DNA of 64,000 bases from Dehalococcoides mccartyi CG5. Its GTDB lineage: Bacteria > Chloroflexota > Dehalococcoidia > Dehalococcoidales > Dehalococcoidaceae. The notes under the pieces were generated by a model. It was given only the letters and a program-made list of their open reading frames with translations. It was not told the DNA's origin and made no database searches. The DNA is taken from contig NZ_CP006951.1 in NCBI RefSeq assembly GCF_000830885.1, positions 682,001-746,000 on the forward strand. Reading direction: 5' to 3'. A program made the position numbers and the translations under genes. How positions within the stretch are numbered: the first letter of the stretch is position 1; each line of letters starts with the position of its first letter. This document shows, piece after piece, positions 1 to 9,047 of the stretch.

Positions 1-1120
1 TTTGGGTGAGGAGTCCCGCTTTATCCATATGGGCATGACTTCTTCAGATGTTATGGACACGGCTCTCAGCCTCCAGCTGGTAGAAGCCTCAAAAATACTT
101 AACAGCGGCATTAAAGAGCTGATAAATGCTCTGGCAGCCAAAGCTATGGAGCATAAATATACCGTTCAGGTAGGCCGCACTCATGGCGTACATGCCGAAC
201 CCATCTCCTTCGGGCTGAAACTAGCCCTGTGGATGGAAGAAATGAAACGCAACCGTCAGCGTCTTACCGAAGCTACCAAAGCCATTACAGTTGGTAAAAT
301 GTCAGGGGCGGTGGGCACTTATGCTACTCTGTCACCCGAAATTGAAGAGATAGCCTGTAAAAAACTGGGGCTTTCACCTGCCCCCATATCAAATCAGGTA
401 ATCCAGCGTGACCGCCATGCCCAGTACATGACTACTCTGGCCATTATTGCCGGTTCACTGGAGAAATTTGCAACCGAAATACGGGCACTCCAAAAGACTG
501 AATGCCACGAGGCCGAAGAACCCTTTGAAAAAGGTCAAACCGGTTCATCAGCTATGCCTCATAAGAAAAATCCTGAGCTTTGCGAACGTATTTGCGGTAT
601 TGCCCGCATAATACGCGGTTATTCCGTTACTGCCATGGAAAATCAGCCGCTCTGGCATGAGCGTGATATCAGCCATTCTTCTACCGAACGGGTGATAATG
701 CCTGACGGGTGTTTGCTGCTGGATTATGCTTTGCACATCTTTACCAATGTTATAAAGGGCTTGAATGTTTTCCCCGAACAGATGGAAAAGAATTTGAATC
801 TGACCGGCGGTTTAGTTTATTCGCAGAGGGTTATGCTTGCACTGATAAACAAGGGTCTTTCCCGCCAGCAGGCTTACAAAATGGTACAGCGGAATGCCAT
901 GCGTACCTGGCAGGGTGAAGATAATTTCATGAATCTGCTCAAAGCTGATACCGAGGTTATGGAATATATGTCTTGTGGCGAAATTGATGAATTATTTGAT
1001 TACAAGTTTTACCTGCGTTATATAGATGATATATTCAGACGGGTAGGACTTACTAATTCCCAGTGGAAGAAAGATGGGGAGGCTTCCTCTGATGAGGGGT
1101 TGGCTCCCAGAGCTATATAA
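1..1120 (+). CDS. purB: Adenylosuccinate lyase, 5' end outside window
   Basis: This is the 3' part of adenylosuccinate lyase, which releases fumarate at two purine steps (SAICAR to AICAR, and adenylosuccinate to AMP). The window opens inside the gene: the frame is open from base 2, so the N-terminal part of a roughly 430-residue enzyme lies upstream. Visible are TSSD (visible residues 13-16), GRTHG (58-62) and the lyase superfamily signature GSSAMPHKKNPE (181-192), whose serine is the usual catalytic residue. purC follows with no gap, so the two are probably one transcript for adjacent purine steps. Assignment is firm; only the start is missing. Confidence 0.95.
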   Translation, partial: LGEESRFIHMGMTSSDVMDTALSLQLVEASKILNSGIKELINALAAKAMEHKYTVQVGRTHGVHAEPISFGLKLALWMEEMKRNRQRLTEATKAITVGKMSGAVGTYATLSPEIEEIACKKLGLSPAPISNQVIQRDRHAQYMTTLAIIAGSLEKFATEIRALQKTECHEAEEPFEKGQTGSSAMPHKKNPELCERICGIARIIRGYSVTAMENQPLWHERDISHSSTERVIMPDGCLLLDYALHIFTNVIKGLNVFPEQMEKNLNLTGGLVYSQRVMLALINKGLSRQQAYKMVQRNAMRTWQGEDNFMNLLKADTEVMEYMSCGEIDELFDYKFYLRYIDDIFRRVGLTNSQWKKDGEASSDEGLAPRAI

Positions 1121-2035
1121 ATGACTGATATCAAAGTACTAATGGAAACAGCCCTGCCCCTGCCTTCTTTCATAAAAGGCAAAGTGCGTGACACCTATTT
1201 GCTGGGTGATAAACTGCTTATCGTGGCTAGTGACCGCATTTCAGCCTTCGATGTAATATTGCCTTCAGGCATATCCGGCAAAGGGCGTGTTCTGAACCGT
1301 ATTTCATCATTCTGGTTTGAAAAAACAGCTCATATAATACCTAACCATGTAATAGAGCTGGTTGAAAATACCAGTTGTCTGGATAAATACCTGACATCAG
1401 CAGAACGTTTCAAATACCCTGAATATCTGATTGGCAGAAGTATGGTAGTTAAAAAGGTAAATCGGGTTTCTGTTGAATGTGTAGTGCGTGGTTATATTGC
1501 CGGGTCAGCTTGGAGTGAATACAAAAAACTGGGTACAGTGAATGGCGTCTCCATGCCAAAAGGTCTTCAGCAAAGTCAGGAGCTACCCAAACCTATCTTT
1601 ACCCCTACCACTAAGGGTGATGGCGAACATGACCGCCCTATGTCTATTGCTGAACTGGAAGGTATGGTTGGCAAGGATCTGGCGGATAAACTGGCTAGAA
1701 AGAGCTTGGAGCTCTATAAATTCGGCCGTGAATATGCCCGTAATAGGGGCATTATTATTGCCGACACCAAGTTTGAGTTTGGTCTGGATGGGACTGAACT
1801 TATCCTTATTGACGAAGCTCTTACCCCGGATTCCAGCCGCTTTTGGGATGAAAAAACCTATAAAGTGGGCGAAGCGCAGGACAGCTATGACAAACAGCCT
1901 GTGCGGGATTATCTGGAGACTATCAGCTGGAACAAAGAGCCTCCCGGTCCGGTACTGCCGGATGAGGTTATCAAATCAACTACCCGCCGCTATGAATATG
2001 CTTATGAAAGAATAACCGGCCTGAAGTTGGGTTAA
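1121..2035 (+). CDS. purC: Phosphoribosylaminoimidazole-succinocarboxamide synthase
   Basis: SAICAR synthetase joins aspartate to CAIR with ATP, the step just before the PurB lyase encoded immediately upstream. The 304-residue length fits the longer, yeast ADE1-like subfamily. Motifs seen are KGKVRDTY (19-26) near the N-terminus, SDRISAFD (37-44) and RGYIAGSA (123-130). The ATG directly follows the purB stop codon, and the Shine-Dalgarno sequence is weak, which suggests translational coupling. A strong hairpin terminator lies just downstream. Confidence 0.95.
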   Translation: MTDIKVLMETALPLPSFIKGKVRDTYLLGDKLLIVASDRISAFDVILPSGISGKGRVLNRISSFWFEKTAHIIPNHVIELVENTSCLDKYLTSAERFKYPEYLIGRSMVVKKVNRVSVECVVRGYIAGSAWSEYKKLGTVNGVSMPKGLQQSQELPKPIFTPTTKGDGEHDRPMSIAELEGMVGKDLADKLARKSLELYKFGREYARNRGIIIADTKFEFGLDGTELILIDEALTPDSSRFWDEKTYKVGEAQDSYDKQPVRDYLETISWNKEPPGPVLPDEVIKSTTRRYEYAYERITGLKLG

Positions 2036-2062
2036 TTCTGCTATATATATGATATAAAAAAT

Positions 2063-2087
2063 AAAAGGGGCTTTCCGCCCCTTTTTT
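2063..2087. terminator. Bidirectional terminator between purC and hisB
   Basis: A perfect 9-bp inverted repeat (AAAAGGGGC at 2063-2071, GCCCCTTTT at 2077-2085) encloses a 5-nt loop. It has T runs on the plus side and the matching A run on the other side, so it can end transcription of both purC and the convergent his operon. Confidence 0.9.
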
Positions 2088-2107
2088 AATTCTGTAAATT
2101 ATTTAAA

Positions 2108-2698
2108 TCAGTTTTCCAGCATGCCTTTGGTGCTGGGGGCAACACCCTCGCGTCTGGGGTCAATACTGGTAGCTTTGTCCAGTGCCCTCGCCAGCGCCTT
2201 AAAAAGGGCTTCGGCTTTATGGTGGTCATTAGAGCCATAAAGAATACGGGCATGCAAATTAAGCCGCCCTTCAATAGCAAAGGTCTCCAGAAAGTGCCTG
2301 ACCAAGTCTGTAGGGAAGCCGGTAAGGTCGTTTTTGGCAAAAGACAAATCCATTACCGCATATCCCCTTCCGCTTAAGTCCAAGGCTACTGAAGCCAAAG
2401 AATCATCCATGGGTACAGTAGCATCAGCCATGCGGACAATCCCTTTGCGTTCCCCTAAAGCTTCATTAAAGGCTTTGCCAAGGGTAAGTGCCACATCTTC
2501 AACCAGATGATGGATATCATCTCCGTTGGCAGAAATATTTATGTCAAATAACCCATGCTTAGCCAGTTGGGAAAGCATATGGTCAAACAGCCTGACCCCG
2601 GTACACATGTCTGCCTGACCGGTGCCGTCCAAATTAAGGCTCAGGCTAATGGTAGTTTCGGTAGTCTGCCTTTTTATAGAAGCTGTTCTTTTGGTCAT
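2108..2698 (-). CDS. hisB: Imidazoleglycerol-phosphate dehydratase
   Basis: HisB dehydrates imidazoleglycerol phosphate to imidazoleacetol phosphate in histidine synthesis. The protein is 196 residues, the normal size of the monofunctional enzyme, with no phosphatase domain. The two metal-binding repeats are visible: HHLVED (about 63-68) and a second DHHKAEA motif near residue 160. I chose the ATG at 2698 because GGGGGA sits 5 nt upstream; an in-frame ATG at 2716 lies inside hisC and has no such site. It is the last gene of the operon, and hisC ends 2 nt before it. Confidence 0.95.
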   Translation of the reverse strand: MTKRTASIKRQTTETTISLSLNLDGTGQADMCTGVRLFDHMLSQLAKHGLFDINISANGDDIHHLVEDVALTLGKAFNEALGERKGIVRMADATVPMDDSLASVALDLSGRGYAVMDLSFAKNDLTGFPTDLVRHFLETFAIEGRLNLHARILYGSNDHHKAEALFKALARALDKATSIDPRREGVAPSTKGMLEN

Positions 2699-2699
2699 A

Positions 2700-3776
2700 T
2701 TATTCCCCCATTTCACCCAGAGCTTTTAACAGCCCGTCTGTATCTTCGGGTTTGCCCACTGAAAAACGCAGGCAGTTCTCCATCATCGGGGCATCAAAGC
2801 ACCTTACCAGAATACCCTTTGACTCCAGTTCATGCTGAACTTCTTTGGCTTTGCCTTTAAGAAGTTTGCACAAAATAAAATTGGCCACAGAAGGATATGG
2901 TTTCAGCCAGCCAAATTTACTTAGTTCAGTATATAACCGCTGCCGTTCATTAACAATCTTTTTTACAGTTTCCAGCATATACTCACGCTGGAGCATGGTC
3001 TGGCGGATGGCCGCATCAGCTGCAATATTTACCGAATAAGGGTCTTTGATACGTGACAGATAGTCGGCAATTATCGGTGGGAATAGTCCATAACCTACTC
3101 GGAGACCTGCCAGTCCAGCCCATTTTGAAAAGGTGCGGAGTATCATAAGGTTAGGGTATTTTGACATATCCGAAACCATAGTCTGTCCGGTAAATTCGTA
3201 ATAGGCTTCATCAACTACGGTGGGTACACCCAAATCCAGTATTTGACGGATTTCCTCTTTGCTTATGGCCGTGCCTGTGGGGTTATTGGGGGCGGCTATA
3301 AATATCAGCTTGGTTTGCGGGGTAATGGCATTGTTTATCGCGGCAATATTTATGTTATAGCTGGCATCACGCGGTACATTGACTATCTTGCCTCGGTTCA
3401 GCTCAGTATAAAATTTATACATGGCAAAGGTAGGCGGACAATTAATAACCTCGTCTCCGGGGTTTATAAACAGCCGAAGCAACAAATCTATCAGCTGGTC
3501 AGAACCTGCCCCGCAGACAATTTGCTCAACAGCTACACCTGTATATTCAGAGAGCAATCGGCGGATTTCAGACTGGGTGGCATCAGGGTAAATATGATAC
3601 TGATTGAACTCAGCCATAGCCTGCCGCACAGTTGGGGCAGCCCCGTACAGGTTTTCATTGGCATCCAGCTTGATTATCAGTTTGCTGGTTTTGACCAGTT
3701 CGGGTGCTTTGCAGGCAGAATATCCGGCAAAGTCCTCCAGGTCTGTGCGTATATATTTCTTTAGATTATAGGTCAT
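2700..3776 (-). CDS. hisC: Histidinol-phosphate aminotransferase
   Basis: A PLP-dependent fold-type I aminotransferase that converts imidazoleacetol phosphate and glutamate to histidinol phosphate. It has 358 residues, typical for HisC. The PLP lysine is K218 in [24 protein letters not shown] (163-169) and VVDEAYYEF (187-195) are the usual cofactor-binding segments. It lies between hisD (12 nt upstream) and hisB in the operon, which supports the histidine role over a general aromatic aminotransferase. Confidence 0.94.
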   Translation of the reverse strand: MTYNLKKYIRTDLEDFAGYSACKAPELVKTSKLIIKLDANENLYGAAPTVRQAMAEFNQYHIYPDATQSEIRRLLSEYTGVAVEQIVCGAGSDQLIDLLLRLFINPGDEVINCPPTFAMYKFYTELNRGKIVNVPRDASYNINIAAINNAITPQTKLIFIAAPNNPTGTAISKEEIRQILDLGVPTVVDEAYYEFTGQTMVSDMSKYPNLMILRTFSKWAGLAGLRVGYGLFPPIIADYLSRIKDPYSVNIAADAAIRQTMLQREYMLETVKKIVNERQRLYTELSKFGWLKPYPSVANFILCKLLKGKAKEVQHELESKGILVRCFDAPMMENCLRFSVGKPEDTDGLLKALGEMGE

Positions 3777-3788
3777 ATTATTTCTCGC

Positions 3789-5099
3789 TTATTCCAGTCG
3801 CTTCAAAACAGCTTCGGCATGGCATTCCAGCCCTTCAGCCTTGGCAATAGTAGCGGCAGCTTGCCCTAGCTTTGCAATATCCTGTTTATCCACTTTGACA
3901 ATATCTATATATTTTACAAAATCCAGTATATTAAGGGGAGAACTGAAACGGGCTGTGCCGGAAGTGGGCAAAGCATGGCTTGGTCCGGCTACGTAATCCC
4001 CCATTACTACACTGGCTTTTTCTCCGTAGAATATGCAACCGGCATGATTTATTTGGGTAAGGTATTTCTCCGAATCTTTTACCAGCAGGCACAGATGTTC
4101 GGCGGCATACATGTTGGCCAGTTTGATAGCCTCGTTTATATTATCCACCACCGCAATCAGTCCATTATCCCGTAGAGATTGCTTGATAATATCCCTGCGG
4201 GAACAGGTATCGGCTTTTGATTCCACAATATCATTTACCCTGTTAGCCAAATCTTCAGACGTGGTTATAAGTATTGATGAAGCCAGTGCATCATGTTCTG
4301 CCTGTGCTAAAATATCCGAGGCACAATATTCGGCGTTAGCATACTGGTCAGCTACTATCAACACTTCGCTGGGCCCCTGAAGTCCGTCAATATCTACTAC
4401 CCCGAATACGGCTTTTTTAGCCAATGTAACAAATATATTACCCGGCCCGCATATCTTGTCTACTTTGGGTATGGACTTTGTACCAAAAGCCAAGGCTGCC
4501 ACTGCTTGAGCGCCTCCACAAGCGAATATGCGGTCTACACCGGCTATCTGAGCTGCCGCCAAGGTTGGTGCCGGTATTTTGCCGTTTGCTCCCGGAGGAG
4601 TAACCAGTATAATTTCTTTAACCCCGGCTTCTCTGGCTGGAATAGCGGTCATAAGCACGGTTGAGGGGTAAAAAGCTTTGCCGCCGGGCACATATAAACC
4701 TACCCGTTCCAGCGGGCGGATAAGCTGTTTGCCTTGCATGATTTCAGCCGTTTTCCAGACGGCTTCTTTCTGAAAACGGTGATAAGCCCGTATTTGAGAG
4801 GCTGCCAATTGAAGGGCTTCAAATAGTTCAGCAGGAATTTCACTGGCGGCTTGCTGGATTTCCGGCTGTCCAACCTCCAGCTTTGACAGATTGGCGCGGT
4901 CAAACTTCAGGGTGTACCCTAACACAGCTTCATCGCCCTGCTTGCGTACATCTGCAATTATGCCGTTTACAGCCTTTTCAGGGTCAACCCCCAGCCGTCT
5001 GGCAAGTTCGGTTCTTTCAGTTTCATCCAGAAAGAACCCGGCCTTATCCCGGCGGGAAAGCCTTTTTTCTGCTTGGGCAAACCCGCGGATTATTTTCAT
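3789..5099 (-). CDS. hisD: Histidinol dehydrogenase
   Basis: HisD carries out the last two steps of histidine synthesis, oxidising L-histidinol to histidine with two NAD and a zinc ion. The 436-residue length matches the family. Characteristic segments include GGKAFYPSTVLM, CGPGNIFVTLAKK and GPSHALPTSGTARF. An upstream GGAGG about 11 nt before the ATG serves as ribosome site. It starts 6 nt after hisG ends and is followed by hisC, so translation is probably coupled along the operon. Confidence 0.96.
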   Translation of the reverse strand: MKIIRGFAQAEKRLSRRDKAGFFLDETERTELARRLGVDPEKAVNGIIADVRKQGDEAVLGYTLKFDRANLSKLEVGQPEIQQAASEIPAELFEALQLAASQIRAYHRFQKEAVWKTAEIMQGKQLIRPLERVGLYVPGGKAFYPSTVLMTAIPAREAGVKEIILVTPPGANGKIPAPTLAAAQIAGVDRIFACGGAQAVAALAFGTKSIPKVDKICGPGNIFVTLAKKAVFGVVDIDGLQGPSEVLIVADQYANAEYCASDILAQAEHDALASSILITTSEDLANRVNDIVESKADTCSRRDIIKQSLRDNGLIAVVDNINEAIKLANMYAAEHLCLLVKDSEKYLTQINHAGCIFYGEKASVVMGDYVAGPSHALPTSGTARFSSPLNILDFVKYIDIVKVDKQDIAKLGQAAATIAKAEGLECHAEAVLKRLE

Positions 5100-5105
5100 T
5101 TTACT

Positions 5106-6512
5106 TTAGGCCTCCAATGCCTTCTTAAGCATATTTATCACTTTGTTTATCCGCTCACTCTTGGCTGCGGAAACTACACTCTGGTAGTTTGCTATAACAC
5201 AGGCGGTAGATTCAAACAAGGTATCTATTATTTTCAGGTTATGGCGGGCAATAGTGCCGCCGGTCTCGGTATTTTCCACCAGCATATCGGCATCTTCAGG
5301 CAGAAAGGCCTCAGTTGCTCCCCATGTAGGAACAATGCGGTAATGCCCCAAATGGTTGCTTCTGGCATAAAAGTCAGAAATATTGGTATATTCGGAGGCT
5401 ATCCGCATTTCACGGTTGCCGCAGTAGTTTTTCAGTTCCTCCAAATTGGCAACCGGTACATCATTGTGTACTACCGCTACCAGTTTCACCCAGCCGTATT
5501 TCAGGTCCAGCAGTTCTTTGACCGGGCTGGTCGGGAATTGGTAGAGATGGTCGGTCAGCCAGTCACGCCCGGTAATAGCCAGATCAAAATTGCCGTTGGC
5601 TACCTGTATAGGCATATCCTGCGGACGGATTACTTTTACCGCAATGCCGTTTATGCCGAAAGCAGGCCGATGGTTGCCGCTGGCGGAAGGGTAATCTTCA
5701 ATAGATATCCCGGCGGCATCCAGTATCTTACGGACATGGGGTTGCTGGTGTCCGTCAGGCAGTGCCAAACGGACAGTGTCATCCGGCATATCCAGAAATG
5801 ACGGCTGGCAGGCATTTAACGGCTCAATTTTAATATCTTCAGCCTTGGGTTCAATATACTGGCTGATATTTGCCATTACAGATGAAATAGCCCCGCTCAG
5901 GTCCTTTTTTTCAAGGCTTTGGCTGTTAGCTATAAGATAGGCTTTAAAATCCAGCACTTTGGCGATGGAACGCAGATTTTTCTTGGCCAAATCCGCCTCA
6001 GATTTGCGGGGCAGGATAACCACTTCAGCTGTATCCGGCGGATAAGCTTCTGCCGAACCCCAAAGGGGGAAAATACTAAAATTTTTAAGCCGCAACTGCA
6101 TGGCAAACGCCTCGGCAATATTGGGGTATTCACTGGCAATGCGTATGCGGGTAGTGCAGGCAGACAGTGCTGCCAGACTGTCATACCGGCTATTAATAGC
6201 CGTAGCGGCATATAACGCGCCATGCCCGTAGCCCAGATTTTTCAGCTTGATTATATTGCTGGAGGGATAGCGTGAAGTCAGCTCGGTAAGCCAGTCTGCT
6301 CCGCATACACCCAAATCATAGTTGCCTATGGCCAGCTGAATGGGTATGTCTTTCTCGTGAAATATCTTGGCGGACATTTTAGGATTTGAGACAGATTTGA
6401 AGCAATAGATTTTAGCTTTATCCATGTATCCGTCAAGCCCCCACTGGCTTTTCTCCAGCAGGGTTTTGGTATCACCAAGCAATCTGCCCTTTGGCAGAGC
6501 CACTCTAAGCAT
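5106..6512 (-). CDS. hisG: Tandem-duplicated ATP phosphoribosyltransferase (double HisG)
   Basis: HisG condenses ATP with PRPP, the first and feedback-controlled step of histidine synthesis. This protein is about 468 residues, twice the usual short form (about 210), and consists of two HisG-like halves. Half 1 has RVALPKGRL (3-11), GNYDLGVCG and IASEYPN (125-131), but where the PRPP loop belongs it reads VVILPRKSEADL (164-175). Half 2 has RLALPDGHQQ (248-257) in place of the KGRL motif, then GNFDLAITG, IASEYTN (371-377) and an intact ENTETGGTI loop (413-421). Each half therefore keeps a different part of the active site. The hisZ gene overlaps its start, consistent with a HisG-HisZ complex. 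I prefer ATG 6512 with GGTGA upstream; GTG 6521 is the alternative. Confidence 0.9.
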   Translation of the reverse strand: MLRVALPKGRLLGDTKTLLEKSQWGLDGYMDKAKIYCFKSVSNPKMSAKIFHEKDIPIQLAIGNYDLGVCGADWLTELTSRYPSSNIIKLKNLGYGHGALYAATAINSRYDSLAALSACTTRIRIASEYPNIAEAFAMQLRLKNFSIFPLWGSAEAYPPDTAEVVILPRKSEADLAKKNLRSIAKVLDFKAYLIANSQSLEKKDLSGAISSVMANISQYIEPKAEDIKIEPLNACQPSFLDMPDDTVRLALPDGHQQPHVRKILDAAGISIEDYPSASGNHRPAFGINGIAVKVIRPQDMPIQVANGNFDLAITGRDWLTDHLYQFPTSPVKELLDLKYGWVKLVAVVHNDVPVANLEELKNYCGNREMRIASEYTNISDFYARSNHLGHYRIVPTWGATEAFLPEDADMLVENTETGGTIARHNLKIIDTLFESTACVIANYQSVVSAAKSERINKVINMLKKALEA

Positions 6513-7743
6513 CTTCTTCACCGTTTAACAAGTAAATAACCTCAGACTGTTCTTTAAGCTCTAAAGTTTTGTCTTCAATCAGGTCTGTTACCTCGTAGCA
6601 ATCTTCAGCTTTGACGGTTACTGCCCAGCCATAGGCTGCCGTATCCACACCGGGGTAAAAAAGCTCGGCGCTTATACCGCACTCGCGGATAAGGTTAGCT
6701 ATTTCATAGGCATTCTTAAGGTTATCACCCTGGTATTTAATAAGTATCTTTTCTTCAACCATATCGTACATATCTTCAGCATCTATCATGGGGATAAGAC
6801 GGTTCAGATACAAAGCAAACCCGGCCGCCGGCTTATCAGGTCCGCCCAGCAGAGGTATCAGTTTATCATAGCGGCCGCCGCCGCCTACATGTTCGCCGTT
6901 TACAAACAGGTGGAAAATTACACCGGTATAGTATTCAAAACCCTTGCCGGATGCAAGGTCTATCTGATAGCTGACACCCAGTTTATCCAGCACGTCCACC
7001 CCGGCAATGAAATCATTAAGGGGTTCTTCCAGCTCGCCGCCTGCGGTACCGGCCATGGCCATCACATTTTTCAGGAAAGAGGCTGAAGTGCCTTTATTTT
7101 CCATAAGCAGTTTCAGGGTGCGGAAAAGTTCTGGCTTTTCGGTTTCAAGCCTGCTCATCAGGGCAATATCTCCGTCCAGCAGCTGGTCAAATATTTTATG
7201 CTGTTCATCAGCATTCGGCTCAAGCTGGGCCAGCACCGCTTTTATAAGCTGGGCATGTGAAAGCCTTAGCTCCACGTCTTCAAAACCCAGTCTGGCAAGG
7301 GTTTCCAGCGCCAGCGTAATCAGCTCGGCATTGGCTTCAGGGCTGGTAACCCCTATCAGTTCAGCTCCCAGTTGCCAGTTTTCGCGGGATTTTTTGCCCG
7401 TTTCATCAAAACGGAAAATACTGGAGGTGTAACAAAGACGGGCAACATCCATTTCCTGCAGGCTGTCAATATACAGTCTGGCAGCAGGTATAGTGCCATC
7501 CGGGCGTAAAACCACTCTTTCACCGCTCCAGCCGTCCCAATCCAAAAAGGAATACACCCTTTTTAACATCTGGGGGGTAAGTGTGCCGCTGGAAGTAAAC
7601 AGACTCAGATATTCAAGCATGGGGGTACGCACTTCTTCGTATCCCCAGGTGATGCAACTGTCATGGAAAATGCTCTCTATATACCTGAACCGAAGCATAT
7701 CTTCGGGCAATAAATCGCTGCAACCTTTACAACGCGCAATCAT
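6505..7743 (-). CDS. hisZ: ATP phosphoribosyltransferase regulatory subunit
   Basis: HisZ is a histidyl-tRNA synthetase paralogue that binds short-form HisG and is needed for its activity and histidine feedback. The 412-residue protein has the class II synthetase core (RPDGTIPAAR, GGGRYDKLI, AAGFALYLNRL). The catalytic HisS motif RGLDYYT is altered to GKGFEYYTG, losing the arginine, which argues against a working synthetase. Residues from about 325 resemble a C-terminal anticodon-binding-like domain, somewhat longer than minimal HisZ. It is the first gene of the his operon and overlaps hisG by a few bases. The alternative call, a true hisS, is unlikely from context. Confidence 0.85.
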   Translation of the reverse strand: MIARCKGCSDLLPEDMLRFRYIESIFHDSCITWGYEEVRTPMLEYLSLFTSSGTLTPQMLKRVYSFLDWDGWSGERVVLRPDGTIPAARLYIDSLQEMDVARLCYTSSIFRFDETGKKSRENWQLGAELIGVTSPEANAELITLALETLARLGFEDVELRLSHAQLIKAVLAQLEPNADEQHKIFDQLLDGDIALMSRLETEKPELFRTLKLLMENKGTSASFLKNVMAMAGTAGGELEEPLNDFIAGVDVLDKLGVSYQIDLASGKGFEYYTGVIFHLFVNGEHVGGGGRYDKLIPLLGGPDKPAAGFALYLNRLIPMIDAEDMYDMVEEKILIKYQGDNLKNAYEIANLIRECGISAELFYPGVDTAAYGWAVTVKAEDCYEVTDLIEDKTLELKEQSEVIYLLNGEEDA

Positions 7744-7775
7744 AGTCTTCTACTCCATTTTATGTTAGTGTGTAG

Positions 7776-7804
7776 ATTTTACAATACCCGGCGTGACCAA
7801 TCAA
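7776..7804 (-). promoter_or_regulatory. Promoter of the histidine operon
   Basis: Read on the minus strand, TTGATT (7799-7804) and TAAAAT (7776-7781) are 17 bp apart and lie about 33 bp before the hisZ start. No T-box or attenuator-like leader fits in the short untranslated region. Confidence 0.55.
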
Positions 7805-7819
7805 ATAATAGTCAAACCA

Positions 7820-7849
7820 TTGAAATATTATACCTTAAAGCAATATACT
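7820..7849 (+). promoter_or_regulatory. Promoter of the NfeD/slipin pair
   Basis: TTGAAA (7820-7825) and TATACT (7844-7849) are separated by 18 bp, with the start codon 34 bp downstream. It is arranged back to back with the his promoter. Confidence 0.55.
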
Positions 7850-7883
7850 TTAGGCGTCTGGTGTGGCAGGTGAAGGAGAAAAA

Positions 7884-8174
7884 ATGAGCTGGTATTGGAT
7901 AGCCTCTTTAATCGTCATAGTTGTTCTGATAATTATTTTTGTGGTGAATCAAGTAGTCAGTGCCCACCTGAAACAGGCTGCTACAGGTAAAGAAGAACTA
8001 TATGGCAAGAAAGCTTTGGTAAAAACCCCGCTTAACCCCGAAGGCAAGGTGCTGTATGATGGGGAAATATGGGCAGCACATATTGAAAACGGTTCTGCCG
8101 AAGTGGGGCAGGAAGTAGTTATAGTCCGGCTGGAAGGACTTAAGTTGTATGTCAAGATGGAAAGGAGTGAATAA
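7884..8174 (+). CDS. NfeD-like membrane protein (short form)
   Basis: A 96-residue protein with one N-terminal membrane helix (about residues 3-22, rich in Ile and Val) followed by an OB-fold-like NfeD C-terminal domain (GKKALVKTPLNPEGKV and VVIVRLEGLKLYV). Short NfeD proteins partner SPFH/slipin proteins in membrane microdomains; the slipin gene follows directly. I chose ATG 7884 because AAGGAG lies 5 nt upstream; the in-frame GTG at 7863 lacks a site. It has no ClpP-like protease domain, unlike long NfeD. The cellular role of the pair here is not known. Confidence 0.8.
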   Translation: MSWYWIASLIVIVVLIIIFVVNQVVSAHLKQAATGKEELYGKKALVKTPLNPEGKVLYDGEIWAAHIENGSAEVGQEVVIVRLEGLKLYVKMERSE

Positions 8175-8978
8175 ATGGAGGAAACCTTAAACACCTTAAT
8201 TACTGTTGGTGTGGTTCTGGTTGTACTGTTGCTTATACTCAGTATGGCCATCAAGGTAGTTACCGAGTATGAAAGGGGTGTCATATTCCGTCTGGGCCGT
8301 CTTATCGGCGGCAAAGGGCCGGGTTTATTCTTCCTTATACCCTTTGTAGACCGCATGGTAAAGGTTGACCTTCGGGTAGTTACTATGGATGTACCCGGAC
8401 AGGAAGTTATCACCCGTGACAACGTAACCGTACGGGTTAACGCCGTAGTCTATTTCAGAGTGGTAGACCCTGAAGCCTCAGTGGTCAAGGTAGTAGACCA
8501 TTTCCGGGCAACTTCGCAGATTTCACAGACTACTCTTAGAAATGTACTAGGCCAGTCCGAACTTGACGAATTGCTCTCTCAGCGCGAAAAACTGAACCAG
8601 ATACTTCAGCAGATTATAGACGAAGCAACTGCCCCCTGGGGTATCAAGGTCAGTATTGTGGAAATAAAAGAAGTGGAACTGCCCGAAGCTATGAAACGTT
8701 CCATGGCTGCGCAGGCGGAAGCTGAACGCGTACGCCGTGCCAAGATTATTCATGCCGAAGGTGAAATGCAGGCTTCCCAGAAACTGGCTCAGGCCGGCAA
8801 AGTTATTGCCCAAGAACCGGTCAGCCTGCAGTTGCGTTATCTGCAAACTATGACCGAAATCGCTTCCGAACATTCCAATACCATTATATTCCCCGTACCC
8901 ATAGACCTTATCAGTATGTTTATGGACAAAGGGAAGGGCATGACAAACCCAAAAACTGAAAAAGATACCAAAGAATAG
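8175..8978 (+). CDS. SPFH/band 7 family slipin (stomatin-like) protein
   Basis: A 267-residue stomatin-like protein: an N-terminal membrane helix (about 8-27), then the SPFH core with [23 protein letters not shown] and [20 protein letters not shown], and a C-terminal coiled-coil stretch ([20 protein letters not shown]). Slipins oligomerise on the membrane and scaffold or regulate membrane proteins. It starts one base after the NfeD stop with AAGGAG upstream, so the two are co-translated. A strong terminator follows. Confidence 0.9.
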   Translation: MEETLNTLITVGVVLVVLLLILSMAIKVVTEYERGVIFRLGRLIGGKGPGLFFLIPFVDRMVKVDLRVVTMDVPGQEVITRDNVTVRVNAVVYFRVVDPEASVVKVVDHFRATSQISQTTLRNVLGQSELDELLSQREKLNQILQQIIDEATAPWGIKVSIVEIKEVELPEAMKRSMAAQAEAERVRRAKIIHAEGEMQASQKLAQAGKVIAQEPVSLQLRYLQTMTEIASEHSNTIIFPVPIDLISMFMDKGKGMTNPKTEKDTKE

Positions 8979-9000
8979 TCTTAACCCTCGAAGAAATCAG

Positions 9001-9029
9001 AAGGCCTGCCTTTTGGGCAGGCCTTTTTG
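9001..9029. terminator. Terminator between slipin gene and birA
   Basis: A 10-bp perfect inverted repeat (AAGGCCTGCC at 9001-9010, GGCAGGCCTT at 9016-9025) is followed by more T residues. It lies between convergent genes and can serve both. Confidence 0.9.
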
Positions 9030-9047
9030 AATAAAGATATATAAATA

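Noticed and set aside
4883-5801. Long plus-strand frames opposite hisD and hisG
   Set aside because: They are antisense to well-supported his genes and have low-complexity products without motifs.
6505-7743. Histidyl-tRNA synthetase instead of HisZ
   Set aside because: The catalytic RGLDYYT motif is changed and the gene heads the his operon before hisG.
7744-7883. T-box or attenuator for the his operon
   Set aside because: The leader is too short and shows no His-codon run or T-box sequence.
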